A stretch of DNA of 46,086 nucleotides, from NCBI RefSeq assembly GCF_000718775.1, contig NZ_JOCB01000092.1:1-46086 (forward strand), in the 5' to 3' direction. Position 1 is the first letter of the stretch, and each line of letters starts with the position of its first letter. Below the pieces are notes generated by a model. That model did no database searches and was not told where the DNA came from. It saw nothing but the letters and a program-made list of their open reading frames with translations. The position numbers and the translations under genes were made by a program. This document shows, one piece after another, positions 10,940 to 20,305 of this stretch. This DNA is from Streptomyces sp. NRRL S-31. GTDB taxonomy: Bacteria > Actinomycetota > Actinomycetes > Streptomycetales > Streptomycetaceae.

Positions 10940-11233
10940 ATGGCGGAGTCGGAAGCGGAGATCAGGGCGCGCAAGGAGCGGGAGCGGGACGAGCTGTACG
11001 CGCTCGACATCTCCGGCGTCGAGTGGACCTGCGCTCCGGGCACGGAGCAGCACGAGGAGCGGGTGGAGATCGCGTACCTGCCCGGCGGCGCGGTGGCCAT
11101 GCGGTCCTCCCTCGAGCCGGAGACCGTGCTGCGCTACACCGAGGCGGAGTGGCGCGCGTTCGTGCTGGGGGCGCGCGACGGGGAGTTCGACCTGAAGCCG
11201 ATGGCGCACAACGGGGGCCTCGACGCGCAGTGA
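10940..11233 (+). CDS. bldB: DUF397-family small protein, probable developmental regulator BldB
   Basis: 97 residues. The DUF397 core is visible: ERVEIAYLPGGAVAMRSS (about 40-57), then LRYTEAEWRAFVLGARDGEFDL. The N-terminus is highly charged. BldB, needed for aerial growth in S. coelicolor, is a protein of about 98 residues in this family that maps in the ESX region, and a Tyr near position 21 is important there (Y20 here). GGAAGGGG precedes the ATG. The alternative is another DUF397 paralogue, since Streptomyces has many, usually beside XRE regulators; none is present here, which favours BldB. Confidence 0.65.
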   Translation: MAESEAEIRARKERERDELYALDISGVEWTCAPGTEQHEERVEIAYLPGGAVAMRSSLEPETVLRYTEAEWRAFVLGARDGEFDLKPMAHNGGLDAQ

Positions 11234-11370
11234 GCGGCACGCGGGCGGCGCGCGGGCGGTGTGCCGGCCGTCGCCCGGTGAACGCGAGGGGGCGGCACGC
11301 GCGCGCGTGCCGCCCCTTCCTGTTCGCGGTCCCGTCCGGGGTGCGGGCCGCCTAGGGGGTTTCGTTTGGA

Positions 11371-12879
11371 TCAGGTCGGATCAGGCCGCGGCGTCCGGTG
11401 CGGTGCATCGCAAGGCGGAGGATCACCCGCGTACTGGGCGTACTCCACGAAGCCCTCGCAGATCTCCAGGAAGCGGCCCCAGAACGGGGTCAGTCCGCCG
11501 CGCGGCAGGATCAGCCCCAGGGCCGTCACCAGGGCGGCGGCCAGGGCGATGACCGCGATCAGCCAGACGGTGCGGATCTCGAGGTCGGTACGGTCGCCGG
11601 CCAGCGCCGCGCGCATGATGTGCTGCGGCGGGTTGAGGGCGAGGCCGAGGCCGAGCAGGACCAGACTGGTGAGGCCGGCGGCCAGCACGGGGGCGACCTG
11701 GGCGGTGTAGCGGAAGAGGCCCGCGCGCATGAGCATGGCGACGCCGGTGGCGAAGGCGAGCAGCTGGGCCCAGACGTCGTCGGAGAATCCCAGCACCGCC
11801 GACGCGCCGACCGCGAGCAGCGCACAGCCGCCGACCAGGCCGACCAGGAGTTCGTGGCCGCGCCGCGCCTGCGCCTCGACGCGCTCGGCGTCCACCGGCT
11901 CCTGCGGGGCGGACTCGGTGCCGTAGGCGGAGCGGGGGGCGCCGCCGCTGGGGTTCTCGAAGCCGATCGGCAGCCGCGCGAAGCGCATGGACATGCCGGG
12001 CAGGAAGGCGAGCGCGCCGACGGCGACCGGTGCGCACAGGGCGGCCGTCTCCCTGGGCGCCCAGTCGGTGAGGGTGGCGACGAAGACGGCGACCAGGGCG
12101 ACCGTCGAGGCGAACACGAAGGCGACGAAGGGGCCGTCGCCGTGGGGTGAGCAGAGGGTGAGGACCAGGGCGGCGACGAGGACGGCCGCGCACGCCAGCA
12201 GGAACTGGAGCCTGCCGATGCCCTCGCCGGCGCCGAGCGGCAGCAGTCCGCTGCCGGCGACGCCGATGTTGGGCAGCGCGCCGAGGCCGAGGGCGACGGC
12301 CGAGCCGCGGTCGTCGTAGACGCGGGCGCGGACCGCGGAGAGCACGACCAGCAGGATGCCGGTGACGGCGGCGAGGATGCCGGCCAGGCCGTGCATGTCG
12401 TGGCGCGGGTCGGCGGTCCAGGCGACGAACGCGAGCAGCGCGGGCAGCACGCCGCCGCCGACCAGGCCGGCGGCCCGGGTCAGGTCGCCGCTCCACAGCT
12501 TGTGCTGCTTGCCGACGGAGGAGGCCACGGCCTCGGCGACGTCGTCGAAGACGGCCGGCGGCAGGGACTCCGCGAAGGGGCGCAGGGTGAGCAGTTCGCC
12601 GTCGAGGATGCGCTGGGCGGCGAAGGAGCGGGCGCTGTCCAGCACGGTGCCGTCGGTGCGGACGAGGTGGTAGCCGACCGGGGCGCCGGCCGCGGGGCTC
12701 TGCTGGGAGAGCCGGAGGATCTCCGGGTAGAGGTCGGCGACCGGGACGTCGTCGGGCAGTGCCACGTCGATACGGCTGTCCGGCGCGACGATGGTGACCC
12801 GGCAGAAGCCGAGTCCGTTGCCGGATCCGGAAGGGGCTCCCGTCCCGGGTCCGCCGGTGGCGGCGGCCGTCATGCTCAC
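11371..12879 (-). CDS. eccD: Type VII secretion integral membrane protein EccD
   Basis: 502 residues. An N-terminal ubiquitin-like (YukD) domain at about 25-105 (CRVTIVAPDSRIDVALPDDV ... LDGELLTLRPF) is followed by about eleven hydrophobic spans, as expected of EccD. The family forms the membrane channel lining of ESX complexes. The start is GTG at 12879 with GGGGAG 6 bases upstream; an ATG two codons later is possible. It is divergent from eccC across a 294-base gap. The C-terminal tail is Pro/Asp-rich. Confidence 0.93.
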   Translation of the reverse strand: MSMTAAATGGPGTGAPSGSGNGLGFCRVTIVAPDSRIDVALPDDVPVADLYPEILRLSQQSPAAGAPVGYHLVRTDGTVLDSARSFAAQRILDGELLTLRPFAESLPPAVFDDVAEAVASSVGKQHKLWSGDLTRAAGLVGGGVLPALLAFVAWTADPRHDMHGLAGILAAVTGILLVVLSAVRARVYDDRGSAVALGLGALPNIGVAGSGLLPLGAGEGIGRLQFLLACAAVLVAALVLTLCSPHGDGPFVAFVFASTVALVAVFVATLTDWAPRETAALCAPVAVGALAFLPGMSMRFARLPIGFENPSGGAPRSAYGTESAPQEPVDAERVEAQARRGHELLVGLVGGCALLAVGASAVLGFSDDVWAQLLAFATGVAMLMRAGLFRYTAQVAPVLAAGLTSLVLLGLGLALNPPQHIMRAALAGDRTDLEIRTVWLIAVIALAAALVTALGLILPRGGLTPFWGRFLEICEGFVEYAQYAGDPPPCDAPHRTPRPDPT

Positions 12880-13078
12880 CTGCTGCTCCCCCTCAGTGGT
12901 GGTGGTGCGTCTATGTCGTGAAGGTCCCGTGCCGGTTCGCCCGGTGTGCGGGGATCCGGGTGCCGCACGGCGGGTTTCCGGCGTCCTCCCACCCCTGTGT
13001 CGAGGTGTTCGTCCCGGTATGACCGGCCGACTCGGCGTGTGCTCACGCGAACTTCCGGCACCCTACCGCTCACCCGTG

Positions 13079-13105
13079 CCGCGTGAACTCAGTAGGATCA
13101 CGCGG
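13079..13105 (+). promoter_or_regulatory. Palindrome enclosing a -10-like box upstream of eccC
   Basis: 8-bp arms CCGCGTGA (13079-13086) and TCACGCGG (13098-13105) flank a TAGGAT (13093-13098) that fits the Streptomyces -10 consensus. No good -35 is seen. It is 69 bases before the eccC start. It could be an operator overlapping the eccC promoter. Confidence 0.4.
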
Positions 13106-13173
13106 CGGCCTGCGCTCGCCGGACACGGGGTGGCGGGCGGAACGCCTGGGTCGGGCAAGGGAATTGGTGAGCG

Positions 13174-16100
13174 GTGAGCCAGATTGTCGTGAAGCGCCCC
13201 CCTAGGGCGCTACCGTCCGAAGTGCCCACGGAAGAGGTCGTTGTCCAGCCACCGCCCGAATTGCCGCGGGGGCACCAGGAGAGCGTGCTGATGCAGCTCC
13301 TGCCCACCCTGGGCATGGGCGGTTCGGTGGTCTTCTTCTTCACGAACGGCCAGCCGTTCATGAAGATCATGGGCATGATCATGATCGCCTCCACGGTGGC
13401 GATGTCCGTGGCGATGGTGGTCCGCTTCCGCCGCGGCTCCCAGGGCCAGCTGGCCGACATGCGCCGCGACTACCTCAGCTATCTGTCGCAGACGCGCAAG
13501 TCCGCCGTGGCCGCGGCCGGCCGGCAGCGGGACGCGCAGTACTACCTGCACCCCTCCCCCGAGCAGCTGTGGGCCCTCGTCGCCGAGGGCAGCCGGGTGT
13601 GGGAGCGGCGGCCCGGCGACGAGGACTTCGCGCACGTGCGCATCGGGCTCGGTCCGCAGCCGCTGGCCACTCCCCTCGTCGCCCCGGAGACGGGCCCCGT
13701 CGAGCAGCTGGAGCCGCTGACCGCGGGCGCGATGCAGCGGTTCCTCGCCGCGCACAGCACCGTCGGCGACCTGCCGATGGCGGTGTCGCTGCGCGCCTTC
13801 TACCACGTCACGGTCAGCGGCGAACCGCACTCCGTCCGGGCCTCGGCGCGCGCCCTGGTCGGCTCGCTGGCCTCGCTGCACTCCCCGCAGGACCTGGTCA
13901 TCGCGGTGGCCGCAGGCCGTGAGGCGCTGCCGCACTGGGACTGGGCGAAGTGGCTGCCGCACGTGCAGGCGCCCGGCGCGGTGGACGGCGCGGGCTCGCG
14001 CCGGCTGATCGGCACCGACCCGCGCGAACTGGAGGACCTGCTGGCCACCCGGCTCGGCGGCCGGCCGCGCTTCCACCCCGGCGCCGCGGCGCTGCTGGAC
14101 GAGCCGCACATCGTGCTCGTCCTGGACGACCTGTCCCTGCTGCCGGACTCGGTGCTCGCCAATCCGGAGGGGCTCCAGGGCGTCACGCTGCTGGAGGTCG
14201 TCCCCGGCGACCTCACGACCGCGGGCGGCGACCTGTCCATCGTCGTCCAGCCCGGCCTGCTGCGCCTGGAGTCCGGGCACGGCGAGGTGTACGAGGGCAG
14301 CCCGGACGCCCTGTCCTACGAGTCCGCCGAGGCGCTGGCCCGGCAGCTGGCGCCGCTGCGCGTGGTGTCGGGCGGCGACGACGACGAGCCGCTCCTGGCC
14401 AACCTGGAGTTCACCGACCTGCTGGGGCTGGGGGACGCGGCGTCCGTCGACACCAAGCGGACCTGGCGCCCGCGCGCCCTCGCGGAACGCCTGCGGGTGC
14501 CGATCGGTCTCGGCGAGGACGGCCGGCCCGTGATGCTCGACCTGAAGGAGGCCGCGCAGGAGGGCATGGGCCCGCACGGCCTGTGCGTCGGCGCGACCGG
14601 TTCCGGCAAGTCGGAGCTGCTGCGCACGCTGGTGCTGGGCCTCGCGGTCACCCACTCCTCGGAGACCCTGAACTTCGTCCTCGCGGACTTCAAGGGCGGC
14701 GCCACCTTCGCCGGCATGGCGCAGATGCCGCACGTGGCGGCCGTCATCACCAACCTGGCGGACGACCTCACGCTGGTCGACCGGATGGGCGACTCGATCC
14801 GCGGCGAGCTGAACCGCCGCCAGGAGCTGCTGCGCGACGCGGGCAACTACGCCAACATCCACGACTACGAGAAGGCGCGCGCGGCGGGTGCCCCGCTCCA
14901 GCCGATCCCCTCGCTCGTCCTGGTGATCGACGAGTTCAGCGAGCTGCTGACCGCCAAGCCGGACTTCATCGAGATGTTCGTGCAGATCGGCCGGATCGGC
15001 CGGTCGCTCGGCGTGCACCTGCTGCTGGCCTCGCAGCGGCTGGAGGAGGGCCGGCTGCGCGGTCTGGAGACCTACCTGTCGTACCGGATCGGTCTGCGCA
15101 CGTTCTCGGCGGCCGAGTCCCGCGCCGCGCTCGGCGTCCCCGACGCCTACGAACTGCCGAACGTCCCCGGTTCCGGCTTCCTGAAGTTCGGCACCGACGA
15201 GATGGTCCGGTTCAAGGCCGCGTACGTCTCGGGCGTGTACCGCTCGGGCGGCCGGCGCACGGACCTGACCGGCGGTCAGCTCCCCGTGGACCGCAGGCCG
15301 GTGCTGTTCACCGCCACCGAGGTGCCGGTGCGGTACACCGCGATCCCGCAGCAGCGCACACCGTCCGGGCCCGAGGTGGACGAGGCGCTCGCCGACACCG
15401 TCCTCGACGTGATCGTGCGCCGGCTGGAGGCGCAGGGCCCCGCGGCGCACCAGGTGTGGCTGCCGCCGCTGGAGAGCCCGCCGTCGCTGGACTCGCTGCT
15501 GCCGGGGCTGGCGGCGGTGCAGGGCCGCGGTCTGACCCAGCCGAACTACGAGGGCGCGGGCCGGCTGATCGTCCCGGCCGGTCTGGTCGACAAGCCGTAC
15601 GAGCAGCGCCGCGACCGCCTCATGCTCGACTTCTCCGGCGCGGCGGGCCACATGCAGGTCATCGGCGGGCCCCAGTCCGGCAAGTCCACCTTCCTGCGCA
15701 CGCTGATCTGCTCCTTCGCGCTGACGCACACCCCGTACGAGGTGCAGTTCTACGGCCTCGACTTCGGTGGCGGCGGCATGGCGGCGGTGGACGGCCTGCC
15801 GCACGTCGGCGGCATCGCCTCCCGTCTGGACCCGGAGCGGGTGCGCCGTACGGTCTCCGAGGTGTACGGCGTCCTGACCCGCCGCGAGGAGTACTTCCGC
15901 ACGGCCGGCATCGCCTCGATCGCCGACTTCCGCGCCCGGCGCGCCCGCGGCGACATCCCGGTCACGGACCAGCCCTGGGGCGACGTGTTCCTGGTCATCG
16001 ACGGCTGGGGCAACTTCCGCTCGGACTACGAGGCCCTGGAGTCCGCCGTCCTGGACATCGCCGCGCGCGGCCTCGGCTACGGCGTCCACGTCGTCATCAC

Positions 16101-17139
16101 GGCGTCCCGCTCGATGGAGGTCCGGGCGAACCTCAAGGACCACCTGATGAACCGCCTGGAGCTGCGCCTGGGCGACGTGATGGACTCGGAGATCGACCGC
16201 AAGGTGGCCGCGAACGTGCCCGCCGGCGTGCCGGGCCGCGGTCTGTCCCCGCAGAAGACGCACTTCATGGCGGCGGTGCCGCGGATCGACGGGCTCACCT
16301 CCGACACGGACCTGGCCGAGGCCACGGCCGCGCTCACCACCGAGGTCGGACGCCACTGGCAGGCGCCGGGCGCGCCCAAGGTACGGCTGCTGCCGCGCCG
16401 GCTGGAGGCGGTCCGGCTGCCGCCGGGCGACCGTTTCCCGCAGCGGGGCGTCGCCTTCGCGCTGGACGAGGAGAACCTGGAGCCGGCCTTCGTCGACTTC
16501 GAACAGGACCCGTTCTTCCTCGTCTTCGGCGAGAGCGAGTCCGGCAAGTCCAACCTGCTGCGGCTGCTGCTCACGCAGCTGTCGCTGCGGTACGGCGGTG
16601 ACGAGGCGAAGTTCTTCGTGGTGGACAACCGCCGCTCGCTGCTGGACGTCACGCCCGCGTCGCACCTCGCGGAGTACATCCCGATGTCCAGCCAGATGGA
16701 CCACCACATGGCGGCGCTGGCCGACCTCATGCAGCGCCGCACCCCGACGGCCGACGTCACGCCGCAGCAGCTGCGGGACCGGAGCTGGTGGCGGGGCCCG
16801 CAGGTCTTCGTCGTCATCGACGACTACGACCTGGTCTCCACCTCCAGCGGCAACCCGCTCAGCGGTCTGACGGAGATGCTGCCCTTCGCCCGTGACGTCG
16901 GCGTCCGGTTCATCATCGCCCGCTCCTCCGCCGGCGCGGGCCGGGCCTCCTACGAGCCGTTCATGCAGCGCATGAAGGAACTCGGCGCCCAGGGCCTGGT
17001 GCTGGCCGGCGACCCGGCCGAGGGCGACATCCTCGGCGGGGTCCGCCCCCGGCCGATGCCCGCGGGCCGCGGCGTCTTCGTCTCCCGCAAGCGGGGCAAG
17101 CCGCTGGTGCAGACCGGGCTGGTGGACGTGGAGTACTGA
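13174..17139 (+). CDS. eccC: Type VII secretion ATPase EccC (fused EccCa/EccCb)
   Basis: 1321 residues. Two N-terminal membrane spans lie at about 38-80. Three FtsK/SpoIIIE-type ATPase domains follow, with P-loops at 473-480 (GATGSGKS), 831-838 (GGPQSGKS) and 1119-1126 (GESESGKS). Domain 1 has a full Walker B (LVLVIDEFSEL). Domain 2 has IDGWG, lacking the glutamate, and domain 3 has IDDYD; this fits the known scheme in which only ATPase 1 hydrolyses and the last domain binds the EsxB signal. It is the motor of the ESX system. It is a single fused chain, unlike split EccCa/EccCb in ESX-1 of mycobacteria. The start is GTG at 13174. Confidence 0.96.
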   Translation: MSQIVVKRPPRALPSEVPTEEVVVQPPPELPRGHQESVLMQLLPTLGMGGSVVFFFTNGQPFMKIMGMIMIASTVAMSVAMVVRFRRGSQGQLADMRRDYLSYLSQTRKSAVAAAGRQRDAQYYLHPSPEQLWALVAEGSRVWERRPGDEDFAHVRIGLGPQPLATPLVAPETGPVEQLEPLTAGAMQRFLAAHSTVGDLPMAVSLRAFYHVTVSGEPHSVRASARALVGSLASLHSPQDLVIAVAAGREALPHWDWAKWLPHVQAPGAVDGAGSRRLIGTDPRELEDLLATRLGGRPRFHPGAAALLDEPHIVLVLDDLSLLPDSVLANPEGLQGVTLLEVVPGDLTTAGGDLSIVVQPGLLRLESGHGEVYEGSPDALSYESAEALARQLAPLRVVSGGDDDEPLLANLEFTDLLGLGDAASVDTKRTWRPRALAERLRVPIGLGEDGRPVMLDLKEAAQEGMGPHGLCVGATGSGKSELLRTLVLGLAVTHSSETLNFVLADFKGGATFAGMAQMPHVAAVITNLADDLTLVDRMGDSIRGELNRRQELLRDAGNYANIHDYEKARAAGAPLQPIPSLVLVIDEFSELLTAKPDFIEMFVQIGRIGRSLGVHLLLASQRLEEGRLRGLETYLSYRIGLRTFSAAESRAALGVPDAYELPNVPGSGFLKFGTDEMVRFKAAYVSGVYRSGGRRTDLTGGQLPVDRRPVLFTATEVPVRYTAIPQQRTPSGPEVDEALADTVLDVIVRRLEAQGPAAHQVWLPPLESPPSLDSLLPGLAAVQGRGLTQPNYEGAGRLIVPAGLVDKPYEQRRDRLMLDFSGAAGHMQVIGGPQSGKSTFLRTLICSFALTHTPYEVQFYGLDFGGGGMAAVDGLPHVGGIASRLDPERVRRTVSEVYGVLTRREEYFRTAGIASIADFRARRARGDIPVTDQPWGDVFLVIDGWGNFRSDYEALESAVLDIAARGLGYGVHVVITASRSMEVRANLKDHLMNRLELRLGDVMDSEIDRKVAANVPAGVPGRGLSPQKTHFMAAVPRIDGLTSDTDLAEATAALTTEVGRHWQAPGAPKVRLLPRRLEAVRLPPGDRFPQRGVAFALDEENLEPAFVDFEQDPFFLVFGESESGKSNLLRLLLTQLSLRYGGDEAKFFVVDNRRSLLDVTPASHLAEYIPMSSQMDHHMAALADLMQRRTPTADVTPQQLRDRSWWRGPQVFVVIDDYDLVSTSSGNPLSGLTEMLPFARDVGVRFIIARSSAGAGRASYEPFMQRMKELGAQGLVLAGDPAEGDILGGVRPRPMPAGRGVFVSRKRGKPLVQTGLVDVEY

Positions 17140-17151
17140 GGCACCGGCTCG

Positions 17152-17199
17152 CCGGTACCCCGACGCCGTTCCGTCGCGGACACGGCCGTCGGGTACCGG
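17152..17199. terminator. Hairpin after eccC
   Basis: Arms CCGGTACCCCGACG (17152-17165) and CGTCGGGTACCGG (17187-17199), pairing with one bulged base. It starts 13 bases past the eccC stop codon and faces the remains of the pseudokinase gene, so it may stop transcription from both sides. Confidence 0.7.
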
Positions 17200-17209
17200 G
17201 GAGGAACCG

Positions 17210-18040
17210 GCACGGCACCGGGTCCGGGGCGCTTGGGACGGCGATCAGCTCGGTCAGTTGGGGGCGGGCTCCGGGATCACGGGTGAGGCACCGGCCGAGC
17301 ACGGTACGCAGGGCCGCCACCAGTTCCTCCCGCTCCGGAGTGGTGTGGCCCGTGGCCCGTGGCGGCGTACGCGAGCGTCGCGCCGAGGGCGTACACGTCC
17401 CCCATGGGCCGCGGGCGCCCGCCGGACGCCTGCTCCGGCGGCGGACTGCCCGCTTCCAGGCCCGGCAGCCCGGAGCGGGGCGTACCGTCCGGGGCGGCGG
17501 CGCGTACGGCGCCGTAGCAGGACAGGCGCGGCCCGTCGGCGGTGAGCAGAACGGCCGCCGGGGAGACGCCCGCGAAGGTCAGGCCCTGCCCGTGCAGGAC
17601 CGCCAGGGTCTCGGCCAGGGCCACGCCGAGCGCGCGTACCGTCCGCTCCGGCAGCGGGCCGCCGTGTACCGCGAGGGCGGTCGGCAGCGGGAGGGCGGGC
17701 AGGTAGGGGCGGGCGTACCAGGCGGTCTCGCGGGGGCGGTCCCGCCGGGGGTCGCGAGGGCCGTGGCCGGTGCGGCGCAGGGGCCGAGGAGGTAGCGGGA
17801 GCCCTCGGCCTCGGCGAGGAAGCGCCGGGGATCGGCGCCGGGGTGCGGGAGGGAGAGCAGGACGGTGTGCCGGCCGTCGGCGCTGCGGGCGATGTACCGC
17901 CGCTCGGGGACCGGGATCCTGGTGCGGGGGTCGTCCAGCGCGGTGATCAGGGTGTACGGGCCCACCCACCATCGTGCCGTGGCGGGCCTGCCCGTTCCTC
18001 CCCCGGGTGCCGCGCCCGCGGCGCCCTCAGTGACGTGCAT
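17210..18040 (-). pseudogene. Frameshifted pseudokinase (Ser/Thr kinase-like protein of the ESX locus)
   Basis: Three minus-strand frames each carry a recognisable piece. Piece one (18040 to about 17745) reads MHVTEGAAG ... VPERRYIARSADG ... AEGSRYLLGP. Piece two (about 17725 to 17365) reads WYARPYLPALPLP ... SPPPEQASG ... DVYALGATLAYAATGH. Piece three (about 17340 to 17210) reads TTPEREELVAALRTVLGRCL ... ARPQLTELI. A 7-base tandem repeat (GTGGCCC at 17345-17351 and 17352-17358) sits at the second frame change. GGCGGTC repeated 14 bases apart (17721, 17735) sits at the first. The VAIK lysine, HRD and DFG motifs are already missing (LLSL, AGVSP, CYG), so the intact ancestor was a pseudokinase. 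The C-terminal end is uncertain. Sequencing error is the alternative to real decay. Confidence 0.75.
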
Positions 18041-18164
18041 TCCCTGTCCTGGTCCCGTTCGTTCCTCCGCGGCGGCCGTCCGGCACGACAGGGGGTGGGC
18101 ACCTCCCGTGCGTGCCCACCCCGCTGCCTTGACGTGCCGGTCGGCCCGGCCCGCCTCGGATTGC

Positions 18165-18467
18165 CTACATGAAGTAGCTGGCGGCCTTCCGGTCGCCGCC
18201 CTGGTAGTCGCCGCCGGCCGCGTGCACGACCTTGCCGATCTGCTTCAGGGCCTCGTGGATGCCCTGGGCCTCGCGGTCCCAGGCGGTCTGCTGCTCGGCG
18301 TAGGCGTTGTGGGCCTCGCCCTCCCACATGCTGGCGACGCCGGCGACCTTCCGCTTGATGGCCTCGAGGCTCTCTTCGAGCCGCTGCGCGTGGTTGGCGA
18401 GCTGGGTGGCGGTCTCGTCGAGGCTGCCGTACGAGACTTCGAGTTCGCCGCTGTTGTTGACGCCCAT
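18165..18467 (-). CDS. WXG100 protein with a YxxxD export signal (EsxB-like)
   Basis: 100 residues. Two helices flank the turn W48-E49-G50, and the C-terminal signal Y88-x-x-x-D92 lies in GDYQGGD. That motif marks the partner recognised by the type VII motor. GGAG lies 7 bases before the ATG. It lies 38 bases after the other WXG100 gene, and the pair is expected to form a heterodimer. In S. coelicolor the Esx pair is secreted and affects sporulation. Which of the two is called EsxA or EsxB differs by convention, so I give no symbol. Confidence 0.92.
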   Translation of the reverse strand: MGVNNSGELEVSYGSLDETATQLANHAQRLEESLEAIKRKVAGVASMWEGEAHNAYAEQQTAWDREAQGIHEALKQIGKVVHAAGGDYQGGDRKAASYFM

Positions 18468-18505
18468 GATTGCTCCGTTGCTGAGAAGTGGTGACCTGGC
18501 GGGGA

Positions 18506-18847
18506 TCAGTAGCTGGACAGCGCCGAGTGGGCGCCACCGAGCTCGACGTCGATGCTCTGGACCTGCGAGCGGACCTCGTCCTCCGTGCCGTCCTTGATCT
18601 TCCGGGTCGTGCTCATGGCCTCGATGAACTTGGCGAGGATGTTGCCGATCTTGACCATGCGCTCGTTGATCTCGGTCTGCTTGCTGTTGAAGGCGCCGGC
18701 GCCGATGCCCTTCCAGTTGCCCTCGAGGCTGTCGATGATGGCCTGGAGCTCCTTGAGCTGGCCCTTGATGCCCTCGAAACGGTGCAGAAGCTCCTTTTCG
18801 AGGACGATGATGTCCTTGTCACTTACCTTCTGGCGCTGCGTCGCCAT
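18506..18847 (-). CDS. WXG100 protein (EsxA-like)
   Basis: 113 residues from the ATG at 18847. Two long amphipathic helices are joined at W45-K46-G47 (LEGNWKGIGA). No YxxxD/E tail is seen, so it should be the partner that depends on the other Esx protein for export. The start at 18847 is preferred over the in-frame ATG at 18853, because AGAAGG is 8 bases from the former and only 2 from the latter. It is first of the Esx pair, 121 bases downstream of mycP. Confidence 0.92.
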   Translation of the reverse strand: MATQRQKVSDKDIIVLEKELLHRFEGIKGQLKELQAIIDSLEGNWKGIGAGAFNSKQTEINERMVKIGNILAKFIEAMSTTRKIKDGTEDEVRSQVQSIDVELGGAHSALSSY

Positions 18848-18967
18848 TTCCATGCCCTTCTTTCGGGAACTGACCTTGCCGGGCGCTGAGTCATCAGTCA
18901 GGCGTCAGCACTGTTGGCAAGCGGACTTCTGCCCACTCGGCGAGTGAGCAGGTATGCGGGAGACGGT

Positions 18968-20281
18968 TCAGGCGTTGCGGCGTGCGCGCAGCACGGCGAA
19001 GCCGGCGCCTCCGATGACCAGTACGGCGGCTACGGCGCCGACGATCACCCAGGTCCGGGTGCCGCTGCCGGAGTCGGTGTCCTTCGCGGCGGCGGAGGTG
19101 GGACCGCTCGCGGAGCCTGCCTCCCCGGTGGGCTCGGCCGATGCCCCGGAGGAGGGCGCGGAGGAGGACGAGGGCGCGGCCGACGAGTCCTTGGTCGCCG
19201 TGATGTCCTCGTCCGGGTCCGCCCCGTTCTCGGCGGCGAGGGGGTCACGGTTGGCCGGCCCCGGGTTGATGTCCTTGTCGATCAGCACACGGCGGGGACG
19301 GATGATGCCGTAGCCGAGGTATTTGCTGGGCTTGTCCTTGGCCCAGGTGCGACCGGCCGTGTCGATGAAGGAGCGGAGGACCTGGTTGGCCGTCCAGTCG
19401 GGGTGCGCGGACCAGACCAGGGCTGCGGAGGCTGAGGCTATGGCGGAGGCGGGGCTGGTTCCGAATTGGGAGCAGTATTTCGTGAACGTGTTGTCGCACC
19501 AGCCTTGAATGTCGAGGCCGGGCGCCGAAAGGTCCACGTCATTCCCGTACGTGGAGAACTTGCCCACCGTGCCGGACTTGTCGATGGCGGCTACGCCGAC
19601 AGCATACGGATCACCGGCCGGGTAACTGCGCTTGTTTGCCGCGTTTCCGTCGTTACCGACAGAGGCGAACAAGAGCTTGCCTTTGGAGGCCGCGTACTTG
19701 AGAGCCTCCTCCTCCTCGGATTCGTAGTACACGCTTCCGAAGGACATGTTGATGATCTTGGCGTCACTGTCGGCGGCGGCCCTGATGGCCTCGGCCGAAT
19801 CGAGAGACTTCGCCCGCTCATCCTGGTCTTTCAGCTGATCAAGCCCCACACGAATAGGGATGATCTTCGCTCCGGGAGCGAGTCCCTTGATACCGCCGCC
19901 GGCCCCCGTACCCGCGATGATCTCGGCCATCGAAGTTCCATGGCCGTCATAATCCTGAGTGACGTGGTACGTCGCGTTTTTCGGCACCTCGTCGACCAGC
20001 ACCTGGCCCTTGAGTGAAGGCGTCTCCGGGTTGACCCCGGTGTCAATGACCGCGACCTTCACCCCCTTGCCGGTGCTGTGCTTCCAAATCTCGTCGGCGC
20101 CCATGGCGTCCAGATACCACTGCTTCGACTGGACGTCATCCGACGCCACGGCTCCGGGAGCCAGTCCTGCCGACGCGATGACCAGCGTGCCCAGTACCGA
20201 GCACACGGCAGACAGCCGTCTCGCGTTGCGCCTCGTCAGGAGGACAGTCTTCAAGCCGCGTCGGTCGGTCCCTGGCTTCAT
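18968..20281 (-). CDS. Mycosin-type subtilisin protease MycP (copy 1)
   Basis: 437 residues. A signal peptide ends near residue 47 and a subtilase domain has D80 (AVIDTG), H114 (DGHGTS), N210 (SVGNDG) and S276 (FGTSPAS). A Ser/Ala/Pro-rich linker and a C-terminal membrane span (about 407-430, WVIVGAVAAVLVIGGAGFAVL) end in Arg residues. This is the mycosin layout: a membrane-anchored extracytoplasmic protease that stabilises ESX complexes and cleaves substrates. It directly follows the WEG/disordered protein, a possible substrate. Parts use AT-rich codons unusual for the window, suggesting transfer or relaxed codon selection. The ribosome site is weak. Confidence 0.92.
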   Translation of the reverse strand: MKPGTDRRGLKTVLLTRRNARRLSAVCSVLGTLVIASAGLAPGAVASDDVQSKQWYLDAMGADEIWKHSTGKGVKVAVIDTGVNPETPSLKGQVLVDEVPKNATYHVTQDYDGHGTSMAEIIAGTGAGGGIKGLAPGAKIIPIRVGLDQLKDQDERAKSLDSAEAIRAAADSDAKIINMSFGSVYYESEEEEALKYAASKGKLLFASVGNDGNAANKRSYPAGDPYAVGVAAIDKSGTVGKFSTYGNDVDLSAPGLDIQGWCDNTFTKYCSQFGTSPASAIASASAALVWSAHPDWTANQVLRSFIDTAGRTWAKDKPSKYLGYGIIRPRRVLIDKDINPGPANRDPLAAENGADPDEDITATKDSSAAPSSSSAPSSGASAEPTGEAGSASGPTSAAAKDTDSGSGTRTWVIVGAVAAVLVIGGAGFAVLRARRNA

Positions 20282-20305
20282 GCCTGTGTACGTCCTCGCT
20301 CGTCT

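Noticed and set aside
13210..16707. 1165-codon minus-strand ORF opposite eccC
   Set aside because: Composition of an antisense shadow (runs of Val, Arg, Gln, Leu); eccC motifs lie on the plus strand.
17277..17972. 231-codon minus-strand ORF as an intact gene
   Set aside because: Its first third is Pro/Arg shadow sequence. The real N-terminus is in another frame (from 18040), so the locus is called a broken pseudokinase.
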